DNA of 64,000 bases from the NCBI GenBank assembly GCA_040954595.2, contig CM082576.2, positions 15,004,001-15,068,000 of the forward strand, given 5' to 3'. This DNA comes from Balanoglossus misakiensis. Its lineage: Eukaryota; Hemichordata. Below, piece after piece: positions 45,319 to 56,616 of the stretch (the stretch's first letter is position 1; the number at the start of each line of letters is the position of its first letter). The notes beneath the pieces are model-generated. The model was not told where the DNA came from and did no database searches. It worked only from the letters and a program-made list of their open reading frames with translations. The translations under genes and the position numbers were made by a program.

Positions 45319-47055
45319 GGATTTACACAACATCTCTGCAGAGCAGCAGCAGAAAACAAAGCATTTATTTATATGCAAGAGTGAATTGCCCATGTCAATC
45401 CCAGTTATCTGTACAGAGATTGTGAGCTGAACTTGTTAATAAGAAAGTGAGAAAAGAGAAGTTTTGCAGACATGAAAGTGAGAACAGATTTCATGGTTGT
45501 TTACATGTCAATACTAATTTTGCTGTCAATAGTCGGCTTGAACTTTGAATCGGCCTTTATTGGTTCCTGTTCAAGTCTTTGAGCATTGAAGTTACGTGAC
45601 GTAGGGATTTACCCAATACCTCAGTAATCATGCATAGGATTCACATCCAATATCTGCACCAATGGAGTTTCTGTATGCAAATACAAACCATTTGACAGGA
45701 GTGAAAAATCTTGACATGAATTCTTTGCGGAAAGGAAAAGTCGCCTGTGTGTATTTGGAAAGGATGTTTTCTTCACATTTGTGACAGCTGTAGAGTAATT
45801 CTGTATTTTGACTGACTTTTTTCTATGAACATGGAAGAATTGTTTTCACAGTTATTGACAATGTCGGAACAGTGCATTTATTTATAAGAAATTTATTTTG
45901 AAGTTGTATGTTTTCATGTTCATTTTCTGCCAAGAAGTGTGTTGGCTAACGTTTCAGAATATTATGTATTTCAAATGGAAAAGCAGACTTGTTGATACAT
46001 GGCTTTGTAAAATTTCCACATATTGGACTTCAGTTGTAAAATGTTAACTATTTCACAATCATGTCTGTTAGTTTGCGTTTGTATTTTGGCAGTGAGATAA
46101 ATCTGAAATGAAATAGACTGCCACAAAAAGGTTCAAAACTTTTCGTTTGTAAAGAAAACTTATATTAGGATGAGTATAGTTGAGCAAAATTCATTATCAA
46201 TAAAAAAAAATTCTTTGTTGTTCTATCTAATTTTGTGTTTGTTTTATTTTGTATGTTTCACAGAATGCATATTGCATTGAAAATATTTTATGGTGTTATG
46301 ATTTGATAATTAAAATTTATGCCAAGAAACATACATTCTATTAGTATTTTTGAAATAAACAAAGCATTCTTGTAAAAATAATAAGATTATTCAGTCTTTC
46401 TTATTTGTTACTGATATTTTACACACAAAGTATTTTTTGTTACAGTATGGTGTCCTGTAGAAATCGGTTGGGTCCCACACACATTGAGTGACTGTTATTG
46501 CTGAGATGACTTACCGGACACATGATTATTAAATCCCATATGTGGTCTTTGCATTTGCGGTTCGGAACTAAAGTTTAGGAGGCACTGACTTTTCCCCTTG
46601 CGAAAATAAGGTCAAAGCAGAACTGGGTATAGCCCATGAATTTGTTTTCTGTGATGTACTCACATAATTTTTCAGAGTGCTTGCCTATACCAATACTTCA
46701 TGCAGAATAAAAAAATATTTACGGATGAAGTAAAACAATTATTTTCCTTCCACATTCAATTTTACTCTCATGGTCTCTAAATTACACCTTGTAGTAATAT
46801 ACGTGTAAGACAGTGGGAGTGTGTGTCTGTCTGGACTGCAAAGTGTGTCAAATAAAAAAACCCACTATGATACACACTAAAAAAGCTGAGAATAATTTAC
46901 ATCACAACTATTACAATAAACAACATCGCATCTTTCCAATTTGAATGAACTTCAAAGATTAATTCCTGTCTGAAACGCCCACATTATTTTGATCTCGAAC
47001 TTGACATTGACCCACGTGAAAAGTGTCCCGTCATGCGTCAGTTCATAACAAATCA
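45319..47055. other. TBP 3' UTR and spacer to ATG14
   Basis: AATAAA at 46199-46204 is the likely TBP polyadenylation signal, giving a ~0.9-kb trailer. From there to the ATG14 promoter no gene is seen. Confidence 0.6.
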
Positions 47056-47063
47056 TGACGTCA
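47056..47063. promoter_or_regulatory. Palindromic CRE (TGACGTCA) 10 bp before the ATG14 start codon
   Basis: Perfect CREB/ATF palindrome immediately upstream of AATATGGCGAC, so the leader is likely very short or the element lies in the 5' UTR. Motif match only. Confidence 0.5.
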
Positions 47064-47072
47064 CTAAATAAT

Positions 47073-50000
47073 ATGGCGACTTGCTGGGAGGATGGAACTG
47101 AATCGGCTGCTACGTCCTCCGACGTTGTTTCAAGTTCATCGGCCATTGGCATCGCCGTCGAGAGGTGCCCCTTGTGCAGTAATTCCAAAAGAAGCTTTAC
47201 GTGTAAAGACTGTATCGAACAGGGTAGTTTTACACATTCCAGCGGCAAAAACCCTCTACGGTAAGCAGGAGACGGCTCGATTTCCGCGATACACCACCGT
47301 TGACTAGCCCCCGATTTTGTTGACAGTTTTCGTCTACGAAAGAATCAGAATAGGTGGATTCATTGTCAATCAAACAAAAGAGTTTACTGTTCTCTTCCTT
47401 AGGTACGCCGAAAAACTTGAAAGACTAAACAGAATGAAGAAAGAACGACTGAAACTTCTGGAGGAGTGAGTATGAAATGGCTGTTATTTTCAACTTCAAG
47501 TCATTATTATTATGTATGCGTGGAATAAAAGGTTACATTTGTTGACACCGTGGCGGCGTGACGCAATATCCCTCAGCTGATGACAACAAGGAAGTTTTCT
47601 GCCGTCAGAGCTAGTACAAAAATTACGACAACTGCAATAACAACAACTAACCGATGAGGAATATTATAGTATGCGATTTTTAAAAGGCCGAATCCATTGA
47701 CACCGTACCAGGGGTGGCAATAGACAATCCGTGTATAAAAATTTGCATATAGCGGTTGGACTGGGCAATGTTTTCTAAGCTGCTCTTTGACTGAGACAGT
47801 TATGTGTGTGAGTCATCACTATTTTGGCGTGTGATGTGTACTGATAATTGTACACGTGTAAATCCTCACACCAATGACTAAGAATGATGTGGAACAGACA
47901 AATTGCTCCATAGCCTGTTGCATAGAAGTAGGTCAAGCACTAATTCGTAAATATGTGCCTGATATTTACACTTGCCATATAATAAATAGCATGTCATTTG
48001 CTGCAATTGGGCCACTCAGGCTATTATTACTTTCCACAAGACAGATCTTTAGCTGCTAATAAGCATCTTTGAGTTTGACTCTACCAGCTATCTGTTGTTC
48101 GGACTAAGAGAATGTTTATTTTGTATTATCATTTTAATCCGTGACAACATGTGGATAGCTAGTAAAATCTTACCAATATTTTTGATATTATTGATTGTTT
48201 GGGGAAAAAACTGCAAACTTTCTGAGATTTATCGACAATATTATTAAAAAATACAAATATTGCAATTCCTAAGATGACGATCGATACAAGGTGAACTGAA
48301 AGAGGCAAACTCTGAATGTTTCAATGGAATTTTAAGAAACAATATAAATCTGCAGTTTTAACTCAAGTCAGCAAACACATACTGTAATTTATGAAGTCCA
48401 TATTGTATATATTTCAAAACAAATTTTCTGATTATTTTCAGAGTCACTGAGGCCATAGCGGGGAGTGTGCAATATGACAAACAGGTAAGAATTCAATCTG
48501 TCATCAATGTTTCAAGTTTCAGCCTTGTTGAACCAAGTTTGTGTTTATGCATTACCAAAAGGTACTGAGGATTTTTACCTTCTCTATGGACTGAGAGTGC
48601 AACAAGTTTAGCTGTTTGAGGGATATCATCTTTGTTTTTATCCAGAAATCTGAGGCGATAGCTGTCAGGCAAAATATATCCGTGTTACAAAAGGCATTAG
48701 AAGATTCAATGAAGAAGGCTGAAACAGGTAATTCATCAGCATTATACACTGTATTTTTATAATGTGGGTCCTGCTCAAATCAAACAAATCATTCCTTGAA
48801 AAATACCACAGATAATAACATATTGCTACCGTCACTACTGAGTTGAAATAAATACAAAAAAAAAATCTTTCATGGAGTATCTGCAATTGCAAGTCTGTGC
48901 TTTTTACCAGAAATCTTATTTTTGTTGACAGAAAGACAAAATGTCAAGGCAAAACAAGAAAGGAAGAAGAAAATCAGACTGAAAATCAGAAATCTTCTTG
49001 AGAAGAAAGAGAAAGTGCAACGATACCTTGGTAAGCAGTTTTAAATACAGATTGTAAAAAAATCTTGAGTTAAGAAAAAAACAGTTTATAGTAGTGATTG
49101 TATATTTTCATTATTTGGCCCAATGCGTGTACATAGTACATGAGTTAGTTTTAAGCTATAGTGTGTCTGAGGTTCAAAAAATCATGTCCCAATATTTGTT
49201 TTATAAGCCAATCTGTGTGAGAAAGTGTTTTAATGAAGCTACAAAAACACCTCACACAATCCAATCAAACATGATAGATTAACTAACAAGGTGCATGTCC
49301 TGATGCAACCATGTGTTTGTACGTACCATCACTTTCTTTGAAAGTATTATGGGAATGTAAGTGCTGGCTATCTTTGAACTCTCCAGACCAGTCAAGACAA
49401 CAATACAGCAAAAGTATAGAAGCTGAGATGTGCTTAGAAGATCAAATAACATGTATACGGCGGTCAAGAGCAGAAGAATTAGTTACTTCAATATTTCCTA
49501 TCACTGAGATTGAAGTGAAAGACCCTCAGGAATCAAGGTAAGATTGCAGAATAAAAAGCAGGTGAAAATCTGTATATTTGAGTGAACACAACAGGCTGTA
49601 GTCTGGTCTGTATGACATGTATTTGATTATAATATAACTACTCATACAGGACCTTGACCTCAATTGACCCATCTGTAGCTTAGCTGCATCAGACAGCTAA
49701 ATAGCCCAATTTGTCAACAGCTAGCTACATCATGCAGTAGACTCTCTCACAGCCCCTCTCGCCGTCCATGCAGGCTAATGGTCTGATTGCAAGGTTCGCT
49801 ACACAACCCCACCATATGGGGCTTCTCCTTTGCGAAATGGTTGAGGGCACGTCAGTGAAGAGCCTTGTAGCGAACCGTGGGCTGTGAGAGAGTCTACATC
49901 ATGCAGCCACTAGGCTCTGATCAGACCAGACCAGCATAAGCACATGATTTGAAAGTTCTTGATTTAGAGACAAAAATGTTTCAAACAACTTTACCAAGTC

Positions 50001-52990
50001 AAGCCACTTGTGAATAATGACTGGCAAGACCTGTAAATGGTTACCTTCGTTCATGTCAAATATTCTCCCTTTCAGAGAGGAGTTTGACGATGAAAATGAA
50101 TTATCGCTTAGTGCAGTTGGCGAACTAACAGAAGCCCAGCATATGTCATACGTTCATGGCAGATGGGTGTATACTGGCAATCCCAGTCAAACCCAGTTGA
50201 GCATTGTGACTCCGGAAGCGCGTCTTCCAGGTGACGGAGACTACTCGGCATATACTGCATGGTGTAAGTCATGATCACTTTGACCCCTCCACCACCGTGG
50301 TTTGGTCCAAATCCATTGTTTTCAAGGGTAGAGTTGGACCGTTATAGAGAGATATGGGGATGAACAGGTTACTAGTAGTTACAGGTACACGGTCACCACC
50401 AATTTAAATATGGTCATAAATGGCTAAAATGGCGTATTTGAGTGTTCTAAAGAACACATGATGGTGCTCTGTTTGTGTGCCATCCACTGAAAATCTGCGA
50501 TTGGCTAGATCTAAATTTACCATGGTAATTGTAGCTAAATTTGCATAGATGACCATTTACCTTTAAACCTGTGAAACATGTTTTGTGTGTGGACATTTCT
50601 GGGCACTTGCTGAAGAATACTGATGTCACCATTTGAATGTGTAGCTTTTACGAATTGAAATCACAACTGAAAGTTAAGATGTACATGTCAAATAGCAGTG
50701 AATACCCACTGTTGACCACACATTTGTGTTGTTTTCCCTTCAGATGAGACGTCAAGAGACGTGACACCAGGACCGAGCTCTGACCTGCTTCTAGTTCTAC
50801 GGAATCCAGCCAACTCCATGTGTTCTGCTCTGGCCTATACTACACAGTTAGCATCAGTACTATCGTTTTATTTAGGAACCAATCTGCCAGAGAAATTGTG
50901 TTACAGGTGAGTACAGAAATAATGTTTGTTACTTGACTGTTTTTTTTTAAAGAGTGGAGCTTGGGGTGACCATACGATTTTAGTCGATTGCTGAATTAAA
51001 TTTTATAAAACTTGTTAAAAATGACGATAGTAGAAGTGGGTTTTCAAACATTGGTTTATGGTGGTTTAGTACAAAAATATGCATAATTTTAAGAACCTGA
51101 ATTTGATTGACCCCAATCTGATTAAAATCAGATGTAGAGTTAGGGGCTGGTGATAGATTTGGCTATGCTGATCTCTGTCTTGGCTGTTATCGGGTGTACA
51201 CACCACTCTATGTAGTGTGGGCCCCCTTCCAAACAGAACAGCCAAGAATCGGCAAAAGTAAAGATGGCCCTAACTCTACATCTGATTCTAATTCAGATTG
51301 GATTCACCCAACTTGATGTAGCATTTCCAACTTCAACTGCAGTATGCTTACTGTCAATGATGGCGATCCAAAATATCTCTCTGTAAGAAAAATATAAAAA
51401 ATATACTGCTGCAGGGGCTTTGATATTATGACAAATTAAATTCACATTTTAGTTAGATTTATTGTGCATGTTAACATACAACACTTTGTCCTCACCTACA
51501 GCAAATTCTGTGGCAAGAAGCTTTCACCAAAGGCATTTTCAAGAGCTGTGGCCAAGCTCAACACCAACATTCTTTACATATGTTTCACACAGGTAAGCTG
51601 AAAAGCTGGTCACTGTTAAAAGTGACTGATCAGTAATGTACTAGACTTTGATGGCAATTTATTGCACTATAATTCTTTGCTCAGTGACTTTGCTGTATGC
51701 TTCTGAATAACAACTTTTTGAATCTAATCATAACCTCTGCGCAACTTTATATAAAACCTGATCCCTTTTTAATATTATACTGAAAAAATTACCCACAGTG
51801 GAAGCTATTTGAAATTATGTATTGAATTTCATTGATTTGTATACAGTATCATAAAGCACTGAAGTTTTTTCTCATTTCTTAAAAAGTAATATTTTTTAGC
51901 GTAATGAAATCATGTGTGTGTAACTGACCCAATTTTTTTCTCTTTCTCACCAGGATGTGAATCCTGAATGTTTGAATGCATCACACACGATGAGAAACCT
52001 AATGGCATGTTTGAACCCAGAGACTAGTCAACTTGGAAGGTATGGTGCTGACAATCTTGGATTGTCCTCCGTACACATGTTCTGTTTTCATGTCTTCATT
52101 CTTGATCTGACAGTGGTTGTATAAGAAAATGCAAAAAAAACGAACTGACACTGTGCAAGTATGCAAATGTTCAGAACAAAGTCCCTTTTGTAGTTGACAA
52201 TAAATTTTATTACATCAGTCAGTGTGTTATTACATGTGCATTTATTACATACTTTATTTAACCATTCTTCAATGGCTATGCCAGCCCAGGGTATTGCATA
52301 TTTGGTGCAATTTTTGTCACTTTTGGCAAAAGAATTTAGTTTTCTGAAATCACTCGTCCAATTGCTGGAACAGTTGGTTTTCAGAGTCCTGGGGAGTTCT
52401 CACTATGAAGTATTATATTATTATGATTTCTGAGTCTATGTGGTTTGCATGTAATTCAGAATTTTTTTCTGTCAGATCTGTTCAAACTATGATGAAAGTG
52501 TCATTTTATCATAAATTATATACATGTACACATAAATGCTTTAGGCCATAATCCAGGAGTGATCAATTTGGAGTGTCATTAATGTGATTTTGCTCCAGAA
52601 TATGATGTCTTGTTATGATAACCATGTGCAATTTGTGTCTGTAGGAGCGGACCATTTGAAGTGAATTCCGAAATGATGCAGTCGGTGGACGAATCACTGC
52701 TACCATACTACTGTTTCTCGGACGACAGCGACCAGCACAGTTCCAGCGAAGACGAGATCGATTTCGGACAAGAGTGGGAAGCCGTGCCCCGGCAGCTTCC
52801 AGAAACGCCCACTCGAATGAGTGACACCTGTCAATCAACAACTCAGTCCCAAGCTGCTCCGCCCCACTCACCTTCCCCGAGCTCTGCTGGGGGTCTGATG
52901 TCATCAGCTGCTGCCTCAGTTGCCTCTCTTTGGAGGGCAGCCACGAGCACGACAGGATTGGCAAGTCAGTCACCGGAGAAGAAATCATGA
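47073..52990 (+). CDS. ATG14: Autophagy protein ATG14 (Barkor)
   Basis: Eleven exons: 47073-47260, 47403-47465, 48442-48484, 48646-48727, 48932-49030, 49387-49537, 50076-50263, 50744-50906, 51502-51592, 51954-52039, 52645-52990. They total 500 codons (human ATG14: 492 residues). Near the N-terminus is the family Cys cluster VERCPLCSNSKRSFTCKDC. A Lys/Glu-rich coiled coil covers exons 2-6 and is the Beclin 1-binding part. Next come the conserved ELVTSIFPITEIEV, RWVYTG, GDYSAYTAW, LCYRKFCGKKLSPKAFSRAV and LNTNILYICFTQ blocks. The C-terminal exon has SGPFEV, an acidic Ser-rich linker, and SSAGGLMSSAAASVASLWRA. That is the BATS amphipathic helix, which binds curved PI3P membranes. ATG14 directs the Vps34-Beclin 1 complex I to autophagosome sites. 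Confidence 0.96.
49728..49906. mobile_element. 159-bp MITE with 10-bp target duplication in ATG14 intron 6
   Basis: Terminal inverted repeats TAGACTCTCTCACAGCCC / GGGCTGTGAGAGAGTCTA bound 49738-49896. CATCATGCAG is present directly on both sides (49728-49737 and 49897-49906) as a target-site duplication. An inner 'ggttcgctacacaa'/'ttgtagcgaacc' pair also inverts. A 10-bp duplication is in the Mutator range (inference). Confidence 0.88.
50389..50565. mobile_element. MITE family 3, inverted copy in ATG14 intron 7
   Basis: Opens ACACGGTCACC and ends gcatagatgaccatttacctttaa. It carries the inverse of the family interior seen at 22326-22493 (ccactgaaaatctgcgattggctagatc). Confidence 0.75.
51112..51303. 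mobile_element. ~190-bp foldback in ATG14 intron 8
   Basis: CCAATCTGATTAAAATCAGA followed by tgtagagttaggg is mirrored by ccctaactctacatctgattctaattcagattgg at the right. The inner arms ctgttatcgg / gccaagaatcgg also pair. Confidence 0.8.
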
Positions 52991-55081
52991 CAATTCCTCA
53001 ATATATTGTGCTCATTTTTGGGTGGTTTTTAATTTTTTTTTTTTTTTGCTGTTAAGCAGGGTCTTCCAGTTCAGTACCCACGCTGTATTGTTAATCAAGT
53101 TTAACTTTTACCAGGTCAGTCAGAGATTTTATGTGGACATGGGTTGGCAGAAAATAAGTGCCATGAAGATCCGACTTTAGCAAGAGCAGTACCATATCAT
53201 TGATGTATTTATTTGATAAAATGACTGCATAATGAACTTTTGTCTGAAGCAGGTGTTTCGTTTTATTCTGAATTACCTTTTAGATGCGTGCATTCTTTAC
53301 TGGCGTAAAGTGTTGCTATAATTTTTTACATCAGATTTTTAGAACCTTGACCCTAGAAAATGCAACATTGCTTCTAGACAACACTTAAGTCGTGGTGGGC
53401 ATTTCAGACATTAAAAGGAAAATTCTTGTGTTGTTAACCTTGTCTGACACCCAGCTTCTTACACCCCTCCAAACATAGATTTACATATGTACATAATTTT
53501 TTTTCACATGACTGTTTGTGGTGCTTTACATTTTGTCTTTTACATGGCTTCTGTAAATTTTCATGTCTGATTAAATTTTTATGGTTGTCAGTGCCAGCGT
53601 GCACAGGTGTAAATAGATGCAGATGTGTTTTTTGAGAAGTTTGGTTGTACACATGTACAGCTCACAGTTGTATCATAATGATGCCATGATACATGAATTT
53701 TAAGGGCAATTGACAGTGTACCTGGATTTGCTATGGGTATCATCATTGTGCAGAAGTAATACTGAGAGACCCTGTTCAGGTCAAAGGTCATGACCACGGC
53801 ATTTAAATTATCGAAGTTCAGATTTGTATTGTGTGGAATAACTGTTTACTGTGAAACAATGAACATGTTTTTATCTTGAGGATCTCAAGAGGAATACTGA
53901 AATCTAGATGTCAGTGTTTGTTGTTGAAGTACTTATGTTACTTGTTCTACGATAATACTCTGAACATTCAATCTGTTAATGTACATTGAATTGTTTCAAA
54001 CTTGTTCAAAGATAAACAGAATGGAAACTTCATGACCAACAATGTTTTCTAGTGGTGTTTTATCTCCCAGTGTATTTATGTACATTGTACACGTACCGAT
54101 ATGCGTGTGTGTATGTATGTATGCTGCTTGGTAATTCCTCTTCTGGCACAAATGAATGTTGTCAGTTGATTATCTGAGAAAATTTTGGAGGTATTTTGAA
54201 GGGGCAACAAATTTCCGAGTTCCAGTCTCATGAGTCTATGAAATGAGCAGCAAATCCCCCCCCCCCCCCCAAAAAAAGAAGGATGTACATGTACTTCACA
54301 GTGTGTGGGTGTGAATAAGCTCATCATTTCAATGGCTCCAGAGAAGGCCAGTGCAGACTACACTACTTTCTGCATGTTGTTGATCAAAATCATAACATAA
54401 CACACAAGCAAAATGAACAGTGCATATAATTTATTTTTTAAACAGTTAATGTGTACAAAACTCCTCTTTTCTGCCAAAAAAAGCAAATCCAAGAACTGCA
54501 ACATCCAAAAATACAAAAAAAGTAATGGTTCTTTTCTAGCCACTGCATTGGTGCAAATACAGTGGAACAGTCGCTAATAAAGAAAGATCAACTTTGAAGA
54601 AAGCATGATTAGCTTTGCCAAAAAGATTCAATATTTAAAGTCTGATTTTGTGCTTGGGAATAGTAAAGCCTAAGGTCACAAATGAAATGCAAAACATTTG
54701 AAAGTCAAAATTCCAGGTTAGACATCTAAAATCTACTTGTAACATTTTGAAAAGAAAACATCAATCTTGTTTCTGCATGAAAAACACAGCCAATAATAGT
54801 GGAAAATGTGTACCTACCTCAATACACATGTTAACACTTGTCAGTAGAACAATAAAAGGCAACTTGCAACAAGAAAGTGACAGAAGAGCAAAACAAAAAC
54901 GTGGTAGGTTTGTAAGCTCTGCTGAAATGTTTTTTTTTTAGTTTTCAAGTATCAGTCTCATATAAAGCATTATGACTGACTTGTATGTCAACTTCCACAT
55001 TGTAATTTATTTGCAAATGTTTGATTAGCGGAATGTTTTTTTCAAAGGATGGTCCACTCAGTACACAGCACTGACTTTTAA

Positions 55082-55377
55082 TTTAAAGGGGAAATTCAGC
55101 AAGGCTGGTTTTTACATAAGTGTTAGCTTTGGGTTCGGTTTATAAACAGCCATTTTCGTGCGAGTTTTTACAAAAATATTGGCGGAAGTTGTATTCTAAG
55201 GCCTCATCCACTTAATGTACTAGTATTTTGAATCATGGGAAAAAGCTCCAAGCCTGGCCGGGACTATTTTCTGATTGGCATCATTGAATACTACGGCCAT
55301 TGTTTATACACACAGCCCGGTGTGAATGTGAGCGAGTTAAACAATGCCATCCGCCTAGCCGAAATTCCCCTTTAAAG
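55082..55377. mobile_element. MITE with TTTAAAGGGGAAATTC ends
   Basis: Left TTTAAAGGGGAAATTC and right GAAATTCCCCTTTAAA are perfect inverse ends with TTAA-like tips. The core is noncoding. Confidence 0.8.
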
Positions 55378-55770
55378 TTTGCAAAGGGATCTTTACAAAA
55401 GTGGCTTGATATAAAAAGCCACCCTCTTATTGCTTTGTAGTTGCAAAACACATCCAGCACAGTTGGCATTGCAGAACTATCATGGATTGGAACCATCAGT
55501 TAATTTTGGTCAGACATGGAGCATCGTTTCAACTCTAATACACCATCAGGTTCAAACTGAGAATGATAATGAATACTGGCAGTAGTACTTTGAGCGAAAG
55601 AACCACAGTACCATAAGCATAGTCACTTAGCTATTGCATAGATTGTTGTTTCAGCTCAAGTGATCTCCTATAAAGTGTTTTGAATAAGAACTATTTCCCA
55701 TTCATACATACCTGAGTTCAGCTGCATCATTTCACAATGACTCAATTTAATACTCAAAATACAACATATA

Positions 55771-56094
55771 AAGGGCCACTCTCTGTAACTTCAGGATAGT
55801 TTTTCAGTATTTTTGATTTGTGTATCAAACACATTTTCTTGTTCACCTCCCTATCGTTACCCTTCTTGCCCAGATCTCTGCTTTTCAACAAGTCATGCGT
55901 ATGTGTACAAATGTATTCAAGTCCGAACTTGAAAACAATTTTCAAACAATAACAATGCTGATTATGCAACTCATAGGCTAGGTTGAAAAGATTAACACTG
56001 CGTTTAACCATGTCTCGGGGCACCAAACAAGAAACTATGGTTGATACACAGAATAAAAATACTGAAAAAAATTGCCAAAACTTACAGTTAACCC
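55771..56094. repeat. Dispersed repeat family 4, longest copy
   Basis: Begins ggccactctctgtaacttc and ends aaaaatactgaaaaaaattgcc. It is collinear with 39170-39516 and partly with 24124-24352. No open frame. Confidence 0.7.
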
Positions 56095-56616
56095 TATTGC
56101 TACCGGGTGTCATAACCCGTTAGAGTCTCGAGTCCATATAGATACGTATCATCACTGGAATACGTATTTAGACAGTGTTGGTTTCTTTGATTAGCTGCCA
56201 TGTGTGTATTTAGACAGGGTCGTTTGCCTCAATCTAGCTGTATCCACTGTTTATGATCATCTTGGCCTGATCAAATTACCCAGCAGAGGCGGTTTAGTAT
56301 GTACTCAGCTGTTCAAATATTTGACATTACACAGTCTGATACCAATTCATTTCTCCACAGTCAAGTATGCCCCGGATTCTAGGGGGGTAGGAAAATAACT
56401 ACGTTTCCTACTGACTTGGCACTGTTAGGGTTAATGGAGCTTTAATGAAGACTACGAGACAGGAAGGATGTTAGACTGCCTGTCTCCATCTAAATGATCA
56501 TAATTTTCTTCATATATCATATACACCATTTTGGACATCTCTTTTAAGACAAAAAAGTTCTATTTACAAAGAAGTGAAATTCAGATCTGCATCACCGCAC
56601 AATGTTTATCATTAAA

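Larger units (their letters stand above)
52991..56616. other. 3' UTRs of convergent ATG14 and BAZ1A
   Basis: No coding sequence is supported. A C-run (~54257-54270) followed by an A-run occurs. tttatt at 54430-54435 is an AATAAA for the minus-strand BAZ1A transcript. The interval also holds the family-4 repeat and the 55082-55377 element. Confidence 0.5.

Noticed and set aside
52563-52988. 141-codon minus-strand frame.
   Set aside because: Antisense to the last ATG14 exon, which encodes the BATS helix in phase with ten other exons.
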